15,430 bases of DNA from an uncultured Desulfovibrio sp. (GTDB lineage Bacteria; Desulfobacterota; Desulfovibrionia; Desulfovibrionales; Desulfovibrionaceae), in the NCBI GenBank assembly GCA_947176055.1, contig CAMWPE010000024.1:1-15430 (forward strand), in the 5' to 3' direction. A program made the translations under genes and the position numbers. Shown here one piece after another: positions 6,673 through 13,600 of the stretch. The notes under the pieces are model-generated. The model was not told the DNA's origin. It did no database searches and was given only the letters and a program-made list of their open reading frames with translations. Every line of letters starts with the position of its first letter. Position 1 is the stretch's first letter.

Positions 6673-9662
6673 ATTTTATCGCCGATCTCCACATTCATTC
6701 CAGATTTTCCCTGGCTACGAGCAAGGAGTTGAGCGTGGCCTCCCTCGCTTCCTGGGCCGCGCTCAAAGGTATTCGCGTTTTGGGAACGGCGGATTTTACG
6801 CATCCCGCCTGGCGAGCCGAACTGCGTCGCGATCTGGTATTCGATGAGAACGCCGGTCTGTACAGGCCAAAGACCGGAGCGGGCGACGCCGCTGGGAACT
6901 CTCCGGTATTCTTTTGCCCGCAGACGGAAATAAGCTGTATTTACCGGCGCGGCGGCCGCGTTCGCAAGGTCCATAATCTGGTTTTTATGCCAACACTGGA
7001 GGCCGCGGACGAATTTTCCAAAAAATTGGGAGCCGCCGGAAACATTAATTCCGACGGCAGGCCGATTCTGGGGCTTGATTCCCGGGATCTCCTGGAGATG
7101 GTTCTGGAATGCTCGCCGGACGCGGTCCTGATTCCGGCCCATATCTGGACGCCATGGTTCTCGCTTTTTGGCTCCAGATCCGGCTTTGACAGCATCGAGG
7201 AATGCTACGGCGATCTGACTCCCCATCTTTTCGCCCTCGAGACCGGCCTCTCCTCCGATCCCGAAATGAATCGATGCTTGAGCGCTCTGGACAAATACGC
7301 GCTGATATCCAACTCGGACGCGCACTCCGGAGCCAATCTGGGCAGGGAGGCGAATATCTTCGCGGGCGCGCCGTCTTACGCCGGGATTTTCGCCGCTTTG
7401 CGCAAATCCGCCAGACGGGAGAGCCAGGACGGCGAAGCCTGCCGTTTCCTCGGGACTCTGGAATTTCATCCCGAGGAAGGCAAATATCATCTGGACGGGC
7501 ACAGGGAGTGCGACGTCCGCCTGTCTCCGGCCGAAAGCCGCGAGCTGGGCAATATTTGCCCAAAATGCGGCAAACCGCTGACAATCGGCGTTCTGCACCG
7601 CGTCATGGAGCTTGCGGATCGCTTCGAGGCCCCGAAGCTTCCCCTGGAACCCGAATCGAAACTTCTTGTCCCGCTGGCCGAAATCGTCGCGGAGATCCTG
7701 CGCGTAGGCTCCGGCTCCCGCAAGGTAAGGGAAAAGTACCTGGACGCGATCCGGCGCCTGGGTCCGGAGCTTGAAATTCTCGCGAATCTTCCGCTCGCGG
7801 ACATCGATCGCTACTGGGAGCCGCTTGGCGAAGCCGTCCGCCGCCTCCGGGCTAACGACGTCATAATGAGCTCCGGCTACGACGGTCGCTTCGGAACGAT
7901 CAGGCTCTTCGAACCGGCCGAAATCGCGGAATTCTTTTCCCGCTCTATCTTTCCCGGCGCCGCTGTCGCTCCGCCCAAATATAAACGGCGCTCCTTTCAA
8001 CCCCTTCGCGCTGTCTCCGGAGGCGCGAGCGAGCCCGGTAAACGCGTCTTTTCGGATGAACAACTGGCGGTAATTAACGCAGGCGACGAGCCCTTGATGG
8101 TCGTGGCCGGCCCGGGCGCCGGCAAAACTGCCTGCCTCGTCGAGCGCGTCGCCCGTCTCATTGACAGGGGCGCTTCTCCGGATGAAATCCGGATCGTCAC
8201 GTTTACGCGTCGCGCCGCGGGCGAACTGAAAGAGAGACTGGCGGCTCGCCTGGGAGCCGGCGCTTGCCCCGCCGCGGACACGCTGCATGGTCTGGCCTTC
8301 GCTGTTTATAAGCGCGAGATCGGCTCCGCTCCCCGGATTCTCAATGAAGTGGCTTCATTCCGCGCTTTCGCTTCCGCTAATCCTGGGAAAAAGCCAAAAG
8401 CCCTCCGCGCCCTTTGGAAAAACGTCGGCAAGAAACGCGAGACGTTGGCGCCAATGACCAATGAGGAGCGCGAGGCGCTGGATCTTTATAAAGAGTGGTT
8501 GAAAGCGAAGGATTATTGCGATTACGCCGGCCTTTTGGAGCGGGCCAGGGAAAACGCGTTCCTTTTCCGGGGCAAATTTTCCCGCCTGCTGGTCGATGAA
8601 GTTCAGGATTTGTCGCTTTCGCAACTGGAAGTCCTGCGCCTTCTGTTGCCGGAAAACGGCGAGGGTTTTTTTGGAATCGGCGATCCGGATCAGGCTGTTT
8701 ACGCTTTCCGCGGCGCCTGTCCGGATATTATGACCGAACTCAAGAAGGGCTGGCCCGGTTTGAGGATTCTTCATTTGAGCGCGAGCTATAGATCGGCGCA
8801 AAATATACTGGACATGGGCCGCGCCATTCTGGGATCCCGGGCTCTGGGCGCGCCAATGAAAGCGACTGGGCCGGGACGAGCGGAACTCAAACTTTTCGCC
8901 GCGGCGAATGAGTTTTCCGAAGCGGCGTGGATCGCGGACAAAATTAAAGCGCTTCTGGGTTCGACTTCCCATACCTTGAAGGATCGCGAGGACGGAGGAG
9001 CCGCCGCGCCCGCCGATATCGCCGTACTGACCAGAAGAAAGAGTCAAATCAAACTTATCGGCGAGGCGCTGGATAAAATCGGCGCGCCATGGACAGCGGC
9101 CGCGGATGATTTTTACCATGACGAAAATTGCGCGAATTTTATCGAATACGCGCGGAGTTCCGGAGCCGTCGGTCATCCCCGGGACGTTCTGAAAGACGCT
9201 CCCATAGACGGGCGCGAATTGCTGGAGGAGTCCGCGAGTTTCCGCGAATTATGTCGCGTCTGGGAAGAGAACGGCGACTGGGATAATTTTTTCGGAGAAC
9301 TCGCCTGGATGAGCGAGGCCGAGCGCATCGACCAAAAGGCGGGAAAAATCAAGATTATTACCCTCCATTCGGCGAAAGGTCTCGAATTTGAAAAAGTTTT
9401 TATTCCGGGGCTGGAATCCGCGGGAGTCGAAAAAGGCGGGGAAGAGGAGAATAAACAGGAGCGTAATCTGCTTTATGTGGGCGTTACCCGCGCTTCGAAC
9501 GCCGTATATATGAGCTATCGCGATACGGACGGCGACACCGGAAAGAAGACCTCCCTTGGACCCGCGCTGGATCGATTAAAAGCTTGGTGCGACGCGAGCC
9601 GCGACGTCCGCCGCTCCGGAAAAGTTGTCCGTTCATTGAATCTGTTTGGAGACGAAGATTGA
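6669..9662 (+). CDS. Endonuclease Q (PHP nuclease)-UvrD/Rep helicase fusion
   Basis: A 997-residue fusion. The N-terminal part (about 1-430) is an EndoQ-family PHP nuclease: DLHIHS (6-11, His8 and His10), GTADFTHPAW, PQTEISCIY, KVHNLVFMP, LIPAHIWTPWFSLFGSRSGF, ISNSDAHSGANLGREAN, then a zinc-finger module with Cys281, Cys297 and Cys300 (ICPKCGKPLTIGV) and possibly His278. EndoQ nicks DNA 5' of uracil, hypoxanthine and abasic sites. The C-terminal part (about 455-990) is an SF1A helicase with all motifs: Q465, Walker A AGPGAGKT (480-487), TFTRRAAGELKERL, Walker B DEVQD (643-647), GDPDQAVYAFRGA (from 671), SASYRS, TLHSAKGLEF (898-907), YVGVTRA (Arg941). The helicase half is short compared with UvrD, with little room for a full 2B subdomain. 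Start discussed at the ribosome-site entry; ATG 6642 would add 9 residues. It overlaps both neighbours, so it is central to this operon. Confidence 0.93.
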   Translation: MNFIADLHIHSRFSLATSKELSVASLASWAALKGIRVLGTADFTHPAWRAELRRDLVFDENAGLYRPKTGAGDAAGNSPVFFCPQTEISCIYRRGGRVRKVHNLVFMPTLEAADEFSKKLGAAGNINSDGRPILGLDSRDLLEMVLECSPDAVLIPAHIWTPWFSLFGSRSGFDSIEECYGDLTPHLFALETGLSSDPEMNRCLSALDKYALISNSDAHSGANLGREANIFAGAPSYAGIFAALRKSARRESQDGEACRFLGTLEFHPEEGKYHLDGHRECDVRLSPAESRELGNICPKCGKPLTIGVLHRVMELADRFEAPKLPLEPESKLLVPLAEIVAEILRVGSGSRKVREKYLDAIRRLGPELEILANLPLADIDRYWEPLGEAVRRLRANDVIMSSGYDGRFGTIRLFEPAEIAEFFSRSIFPGAAVAPPKYKRRSFQPLRAVSGGASEPGKRVFSDEQLAVINAGDEPLMVVAGPGAGKTACLVERVARLIDRGASPDEIRIVTFTRRAAGELKERLAARLGAGACPAADTLHGLAFAVYKREIGSAPRILNEVASFRAFASANPGKKPKALRALWKNVGKKRETLAPMTNEEREALDLYKEWLKAKDYCDYAGLLERARENAFLFRGKFSRLLVDEVQDLSLSQLEVLRLLLPENGEGFFGIGDPDQAVYAFRGACPDIMTELKKGWPGLRILHLSASYRSAQNILDMGRAILGSRALGAPMKATGPGRAELKLFAAANEFSEAAWIADKIKALLGSTSHTLKDREDGGAAAPADIAVLTRRKSQIKLIGEALDKIGAPWTAAADDFYHDENCANFIEYARSSGAVGHPRDVLKDAPIDGRELLEESASFRELCRVWEENGDWDNFFGELAWMSEAERIDQKAGKIKIITLHSAKGLEFEKVFIPGLESAGVEKGGEEENKQERNLLYVGVTRASNAVYMSYRDTDGDTGKKTSLGPALDRLKAWCDASRDVRRSGKVVRSLNLFGDED
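9648..9662 (+). promoter_or_regulatory. Ribosome site and TTGA overlap that decide the start of rnhA
   Basis: GGAG at 9648-9651 lies 7 bases before TTG at 9659, which overlaps the TGA stop of the helicase fusion (9660-9662). The resulting N-terminus MKHVSIYTDGS matches RNase HI exactly, whereas starts further upstream would add an unrelated basic extension. Confidence 0.75.
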
Positions 9663-10159
9663 AGCATGTGTCGATTTATACCGACGGCTCCTGTCTGGGC
9701 AATCCCGGCCCCGGAGGCTGGGCGGCTATTCTTGTCCTGACGGGGACGGAACATAGAAAGGAAATAGGCGGCGGATTCAGGAAAACAACCAATAACCGGA
9801 TGGAAATCCTGGGCGCCGTTAAAGGTCTGGAAGCGCTTAAAGAGACCTGCGAAGTCGACGTTTACACCGATTCTCGCTACCTGCGCGACGCCATCGAAGA
9901 AGGCTGGCTGGCGACCTGGCGGGACAGGGGCTGGAGGAAAGCTGACAAAAAGCCATTGCCTAACGTCGATCTCTGGAAACGCCTGATCGTCCTCCTGACG
10001 CGACATGAAACGACTTTTCACTGGGTGCGCGGCCATAACGGGCATCCGGAAAACGAGCGATGCGACGCCATTGCCAGAGAATGGGCGGCCAGACCGGATC
10101 TTGACGCGGACGACGGCTACGAAAAGCGCGGGGACGAGACATTATTGACTTTGCCGTAA
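9659..10159 (+). CDS. rnhA: Ribonuclease HI
   Basis: A 166-residue protein close to the length of E. coli RNase HI (155). It hydrolyses the RNA strand of RNA-DNA hybrids using two metal ions. The DEDD residues are Asp9 (IYTDGSCLGNPGPGGW), Glu49 (NNRMEILG), Asp71 (VYTDSRYL) and Asp136 (ENERCDAIA), with the mobile His126 in WVRGHNGHPENERCD. The basic handle region (about 84-100, LATWRDRGWRKADKKPL) is present, so this is the handle-containing type. The C-terminal DDGYEKRGDETLL is slightly longer than in E. coli. TTG start with GGAG upstream; translation is probably coupled to the EndoQ-helicase, suggesting a shared task in hybrid or R-loop removal or repair. Confidence 0.96.
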   Translation: MKHVSIYTDGSCLGNPGPGGWAAILVLTGTEHRKEIGGGFRKTTNNRMEILGAVKGLEALKETCEVDVYTDSRYLRDAIEEGWLATWRDRGWRKADKKPLPNVDLWKRLIVLLTRHETTFHWVRGHNGHPENERCDAIAREWAARPDLDADDGYEKRGDETLLTLP

Positions 10160-10212
10160 ACCTGTGCTGAAAGAAATATTTTCTTTTCCTTTTAAGCGAA
10201 AGGGGATTTGAA

Positions 10213-12129
10213 TTGACGAAAAATCAGCCGTTGCGGCGCTGGGACGCGGATGATTCCGCGGAGCTGTACGGGATCCGTTCCTGGGGCGCGGGCTTCTTTG
10301 ATGTTTCGGAAAAGGGCGAAGTCGTCATTTGCCCGCGAGGAATGAAGGGCCCGCGGATCTCCATTATGGAGGTGATCGCCGGCTTAAGGGCCAGAGGTTA
10401 CGATATGCCGGCCCTGTTGCGCGTCGAAAATATCTTGAGCGCGAGAATCGCGGATATTCACGAAGCTTTCCGCAAAGCTTTCCGGAGCCTGGGATACAAA
10501 GGCGAATATCGCGGCGTTTTTCCCATCAAGGTGAATCAGCAACAGCAGGTGGTGGAAAAAATCGCCCAGTTTGGAGCCGGTTACCATCACGGGCTGGAAG
10601 TAGGCTCCAAGGCCGAATTGATCGCCGCCGTCTCGCTTATGAAAGACCTGGAAGCAAGCATTATCTGCAATGGCTACAAGGACGAGGAATTTTTCGATAT
10701 AGGTCTGCAAGCGCAAAAGCTCGGGTTTAATGTTACTTTCGTTCTGGAAATGCCCGGCGAGCTGGATATCCTCCTGGAGCGGGCAAAAGCTCTGGGAGTC
10801 CGGCCAAACATTGGCGTTCGCGCCAAGCTCGCCGTCAAGGCCAGCGGCCACTGGACGGATTCGGGCGGCGAGAGATCAACTTTCGGACTTTCCCCGGCGC
10901 AGATCGTCGACGTGGTCGACTCCCTGAAAAAAAACGACATGCTGGACTGTTTCAAGCTCCTGCATTATCACCTTGGCTCGCAAATTTCCAATATCCGCGA
11001 TATCCGGACAGGCGTAATCGAAGCCTCGCGCTTATACGCCGGTCTGGTCCAGGAAGGCGCGCCCATGGGCTATCTCGATCTTGGCGGCGGCCTGGCCGTC
11101 GATTACGACGGCTCACATACCAATTATATTTCCTCCCGCAATTATCATCTCGACGAATATTGCGCCGACGTCGTCGAGACCATAATGAGCATCCTCGATG
11201 AAAGCGGCGTCCCGCATCCTCATATTATTACGGAATCCGGCAGGGCGACAGTGGCTTATTATTCCGTCCTGCTTTTCAATATTCTCGACGTCAATATCGT
11301 AGCCCAGGAAAATCTGCCGGACGAATTGCCGGAGGACACTCCGGAAGCCGTCAAAAACCTGCAAGAGACTTTGACGGGCATTAGCCTGCGCAATCTCCAG
11401 GAAAGCTATAACGACGCCATTTTCTACCGCGACGAAGCCCGGCGCCTGTTTTCGGCCGGCTCGGCCACCTTGCGGCAACGCACCCTGGCCGAGAGATATT
11501 TCTGGGCGATTATCATGAAAATAGCCCAGGAAAAGAAAAGATTGAAAAACGTGCCCAGGGATCTGGAAGATATCGACGTCAATCTGGCCGATATTTATTA
11601 CGGCAATTTCAGCGTGTTTCAGTCCCTCCCCGATTCATGGGCGATTGATCAGCTTTTTCCCATCATGCCTGTGCACAGGCTGAATGAATTTCCGGACAGA
11701 CAGGCGATAATTTCCGACATTACCTGCGATTCGGATGGCCGCATCGATCATTTTATCGATCCGCAGGGTATGAAACAAATGCTCGATCTCCATTCCCTGC
11801 GCGACGGCGAAGAATATTATCTCGGCGTTTTTCTTGTGGGCGCCTATCAGGAAACGCTGGGCGATCTGCATAATTTGATGGGAGACACCAATGTCATCTC
11901 CATCCGCGTAAACGAGGACGGAGCTTTCGAATACGTGCGGGAGATCCGCGGCGATTCCGTCGCGGATGTATTGAGCTATGTGGAATACGATCCGCGCCGC
12001 ATAATGGAGGATCTGCGCGTCGCGGCGGAGCGGGCGGTGCGCGACGGCCGGATTTCCCCTAGCGAAAGATTCGACGCCTTGCGGACTTTCGAGGACGGCT
12101 TGCGCGGCTATACTTATTTCGAAAGATAA
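10213..12129 (+). CDS. speA: Biosynthetic arginine decarboxylase (PLP, alanine racemase fold)
   Basis: A 638-residue protein, close to E. coli SpeA (658). It decarboxylates arginine to agmatine for polyamine synthesis. The PLP lysine is Lys106 in GVFPIKVNQQQQ; other signatures are HHGLEVGSKAEL, LLHYHLGSQISNIRDI, DLGGGLAVDYDGS (phosphate binding), ITESGRATVAYYSVLLFN, and the C-terminal active-site cysteine at residue 505 in CDSDGRID, with GAYQETLGDLHNLMGD. The start is TTG 10213, preceded by AGGGG at 7 bases; no ATG gives a sensible N-terminus. A 53-base gap separates it from rnhA and no promoter is clear there, so it may share the upstream transcript. The next gene is convergent, 27 bases away. 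No agmatinase or agmatine deiminase is in the window. Confidence 0.96.
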   Translation: MTKNQPLRRWDADDSAELYGIRSWGAGFFDVSEKGEVVICPRGMKGPRISIMEVIAGLRARGYDMPALLRVENILSARIADIHEAFRKAFRSLGYKGEYRGVFPIKVNQQQQVVEKIAQFGAGYHHGLEVGSKAELIAAVSLMKDLEASIICNGYKDEEFFDIGLQAQKLGFNVTFVLEMPGELDILLERAKALGVRPNIGVRAKLAVKASGHWTDSGGERSTFGLSPAQIVDVVDSLKKNDMLDCFKLLHYHLGSQISNIRDIRTGVIEASRLYAGLVQEGAPMGYLDLGGGLAVDYDGSHTNYISSRNYHLDEYCADVVETIMSILDESGVPHPHIITESGRATVAYYSVLLFNILDVNIVAQENLPDELPEDTPEAVKNLQETLTGISLRNLQESYNDAIFYRDEARRLFSAGSATLRQRTLAERYFWAIIMKIAQEKKRLKNVPRDLEDIDVNLADIYYGNFSVFQSLPDSWAIDQLFPIMPVHRLNEFPDRQAIISDITCDSDGRIDHFIDPQGMKQMLDLHSLRDGEEYYLGVFLVGAYQETLGDLHNLMGDTNVISIRVNEDGAFEYVREIRGDSVADVLSYVEYDPRRIMEDLRVAAERAVRDGRISPSERFDALRTFEDGLRGYTYFER

Positions 12130-12156
12130 TTTCGAAAATAAGCGTCGCCCGGAGAG

Positions 12157-13128
12157 CTACTGGCCGGCGAAAAAGCAGCGCGCCCGCCAGCCTGCGCCCA
12201 TATCCTTGAAGGGAGGCTCCTCCCTTTCGCAAATATCCCTGGCTTCGGGACAGCGTGGATGAAAGCGGCAACCCGACGGCGGATCCAGCGGGCTTGGCAA
12301 CTCGCCGTATAGAGGCGGGGGCAGTTTTTTGAGGTCCTGGCCCACCCGCCACGCCTCGTCCCCGCCTGGCGAGGCCGCCATGAGAGCCCGCGTATAGGGA
12401 TGCGCGGCCCGGGAAAATAATTGCTCCCTCGAGCCGGTCTCGACGATTTGTCCTAGATACATCACATAAATTCGTTGACATATAAAGCCGATGACCGGCA
12501 GGGCGTGCGACACGAAAAGATAGGCGGGGGAATAGCGCTCCCGCATATCCTTGAGCAGATTGAGAATCTGCGCCTGCACGGAGGCGTCCAGGGCGGAAAC
12601 AGGCTCGTCGCAAATTATCAGGTCGGGTCTGGCTACGATGGCCCGGGCTATGGCTATCCTTTGTTTCTGGCCGCCGGAGAATTGATGCGGATACCGCCCG
12701 CCCATGCCTGTCAGACCGGTGAGGATCAGGATCTCGTCGGCCTTTTCTAGCGCCTCCTTTTTCGCCATGCCGGCGGCGCGAAGCGGCTCCGCCACCGAAG
12801 CGGCGGCTTTCATGCGCGGATCGAGGGATGACGCCGGATCCTGAAAAATCATCTGGATCCTGCCAGCGGCCCAGCTTCCGGCCCCGGCGGGGGGCAAAAC
12901 CTTGCCCTGGAAAAGAATTTGGCCCTCGTCCGGCGCGAGCAGGCCGCAGGCCATTTTTCCCAGGGTCGACTTGCCGCAACCCGATTCGCCGACCAAGCCG
13001 ACGCTTTCTCCTTGCGCTATCTCCAGACTGACCCGGGAAACCGCCCGCAATATTTTGGCGGCCGAAAAAAGTCCTTCGCGGACGCGGAAAAATTTTGACG
13101 CGCCGTCTATTTCCAGCAATTTTGACAT
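12157..13128 (-). CDS. Oligopeptide/dipeptide ABC transporter ATP-binding protein, DppF/OppF type, orphan
   Basis: A 323-residue ATPase, the usual length for DppF/OppF. Walker A GESGCGKST is at 47-55, the Q-loop FQDP around Gln96, the signature FSGGQKQR at 150-157, Walker B LIICDEP at 170-176 and the switch His208 in LFVSHAL, where most relatives have SHDL. The C-terminal oligopeptide-type domain has HPYTRALMAA and the cysteine cluster CRFHPRCPEARDIC (Cys287, 293, 300; Cys318 may be the fourth), which in some relatives holds an FeS centre or zinc. Family members power uptake of peptides, nickel or sugars together with a DppD-type ATPase, two permeases and a binding protein; none is next to this gene. 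The first Met in frame is at 13128; AAGGAG lies 13 bases upstream, wider than usual. Confidence 0.92.
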   Translation of the reverse strand: MSKLLEIDGASKFFRVREGLFSAAKILRAVSRVSLEIAQGESVGLVGESGCGKSTLGKMACGLLAPDEGQILFQGKVLPPAGAGSWAAGRIQMIFQDPASSLDPRMKAAASVAEPLRAAGMAKKEALEKADEILILTGLTGMGGRYPHQFSGGQKQRIAIARAIVARPDLIICDEPVSALDASVQAQILNLLKDMRERYSPAYLFVSHALPVIGFICQRIYVMYLGQIVETGSREQLFSRAAHPYTRALMAASPGGDEAWRVGQDLKKLPPPLYGELPSPLDPPSGCRFHPRCPEARDICEREEPPFKDMGAGWRARCFFAGQ

Positions 13129-13154
13129 AGCCGGTCCCGTTCTCCTTAATCGCT

Positions 13155-13182
13155 GTTTTAACCGTCATGGCCAAAAATTCAA
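13155..13182 (-). promoter_or_regulatory. Weak sigma-70-like promoter in front of the ABC ATPase gene
   Basis: On the minus strand TTGAAT (13182-13177) and TAAAAC (13160-13155) are 16 bases apart, each matching 4 of 6 consensus positions. Transcription would begin near 13148, giving a leader of about 20 bases that still includes AAGGAG. Confidence 0.3.
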
Positions 13183-13231
13183 GGCAAAAGGCGGTTAATT
13201 TAGTCGCTCGATAGGCGGAATCCGGGAAAAG

Positions 13232-13308
13232 GCGCGATCAACTTTTATGAAGCTCGCCTCCGCTGATCGCGCGAGGGCTTTCCGCTCGACTTTTCCGCTC
13301 CTTCATAA
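13232..13308. repeat. Two interleaved inverted repeats upstream of the ABC ATPase gene
   Basis: Pair A is GCGCGATCA (13232-13240) with TGATCGCGC (13264-13272), a perfect 9-base stem with a 23-base loop. Pair B is TTATGAAG (13245-13252) with CTTCATAA (13301-13308), a perfect 8-base stem. The order A-B-A'-B' means the two cannot both form simple hairpins; they are either alternatives or a pseudoknot. Read on the minus strand, towards the ATPase gene, the A stem is followed by CTTTTCC, a weak terminator tail. TTTCCGCTC and TTTTCCGCTC also repeat directly inside the segment. Confidence 0.5.
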
Positions 13309-13353
13309 GAAGATAACGAGTCTTGTTTCCCGAAAAATATAAGGGATAATTTA

Positions 13354-13563
13354 ATGTCCGATACGTCCGAAGCCAGGCCGATAAATTTTTCCGGATTACG
13401 GTTGTGTCGAAGTTGGCCGGTTCCGCGGGCGCGATTGCTGCTCCGGCCTGACAGGAAGAAATCAGGGCGCGAAGGAGACTTTGATCGAGGGGTTTATTTT
13501 ATTGATCTTTTCGCGGAGCGCGATGAAAATATAAAAAATAGAAGAAATTCTCCAACTTCTTAA
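13354..13563 (+). CDS. Possible small protein, 69 residues, unrecognised
   Basis: ATG with AAGGG 8 bases upstream opens a 69-residue frame beginning MSDTSEARPINFSGLR, rich in Arg, Ser and Asp, with no signal peptide, membrane helix or motif that I recognise. Its stop lies inside the palindrome CTTCTTAAGAAG. It precedes the HNH gene on the same strand by 37 bases. The amino-acid makeup (many Arg and Pro codons in a GC-rich half, then Lys/Asn in an AT-rich half) looks like chance reading across a composition boundary, so this is a weak call. Conservation of the frame in relatives would decide. Confidence 0.22.
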   Translation: MSDTSEARPINFSGLRLCRSWPVPRARLLLRPDRKKSGREGDFDRGVYFIDLFAERDENIKNRRNSPTS

Positions 13564-13572
13564 GAAGAAATT
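13540..13572. repeat. Direct repeats flanking a 12-base palindrome upstream of the HNH gene
   Basis: AGAAGAAATT occurs at 13540-13549 and 13563-13572, start to start 23 bases (about two helical turns), and CTTCTTAAGAAG (13556-13567) is a perfect palindrome overlapping the second copy. It lies about 30-60 bases before the HNH start and could be an operator. No associated regulator gene is present and the stretch is AT-rich, so chance is possible. Confidence 0.3.
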
Positions 13573-13600
13573 TTTCGCAGGTTGATTCAAAAATACTGTA

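Larger units (their letters stand above)
13129..13600 (+). other. Gene-poor junction between the ABC ATPase gene and the HNH/McrB region
   Basis: This 472-base stretch has no gene I can identify with confidence. It contains a weak promoter for the ABC ATPase (13155-13182, minus), interleaved inverted repeats (13232-13308), a 69-codon possible ORF (13354-13563) and a palindrome flanked by direct repeats (13540-13572). Base composition changes from GC-rich to AT-rich within it, so it is probably the border of transferred DNA. No integrase site, tRNA end or target duplication was found. Confidence 0.6.

Noticed and set aside
6570..8288. A 572-codon open frame on the minus strand inside the methyltransferase and EndoQ region
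   Set aside because: It lies opposite well-supported genes, has low-complexity Arg/Gly/Ala-rich translation with no family motif, and is a typical mirror frame of GC-rich codon use.
12109..12140. Repeated TTTCGAAA at the speA end as a terminator or operator
   Set aside because: Short AT-rich palindromes without T tract on either strand; partly coding sequence.
12059..13174. A 371-codon minus-strand frame overlapping the ABC ATPase gene
   Set aside because: It is the shifted frame of the ATPase gene; its translation is Arg-rich without motifs while the other frame has complete ABC motifs.
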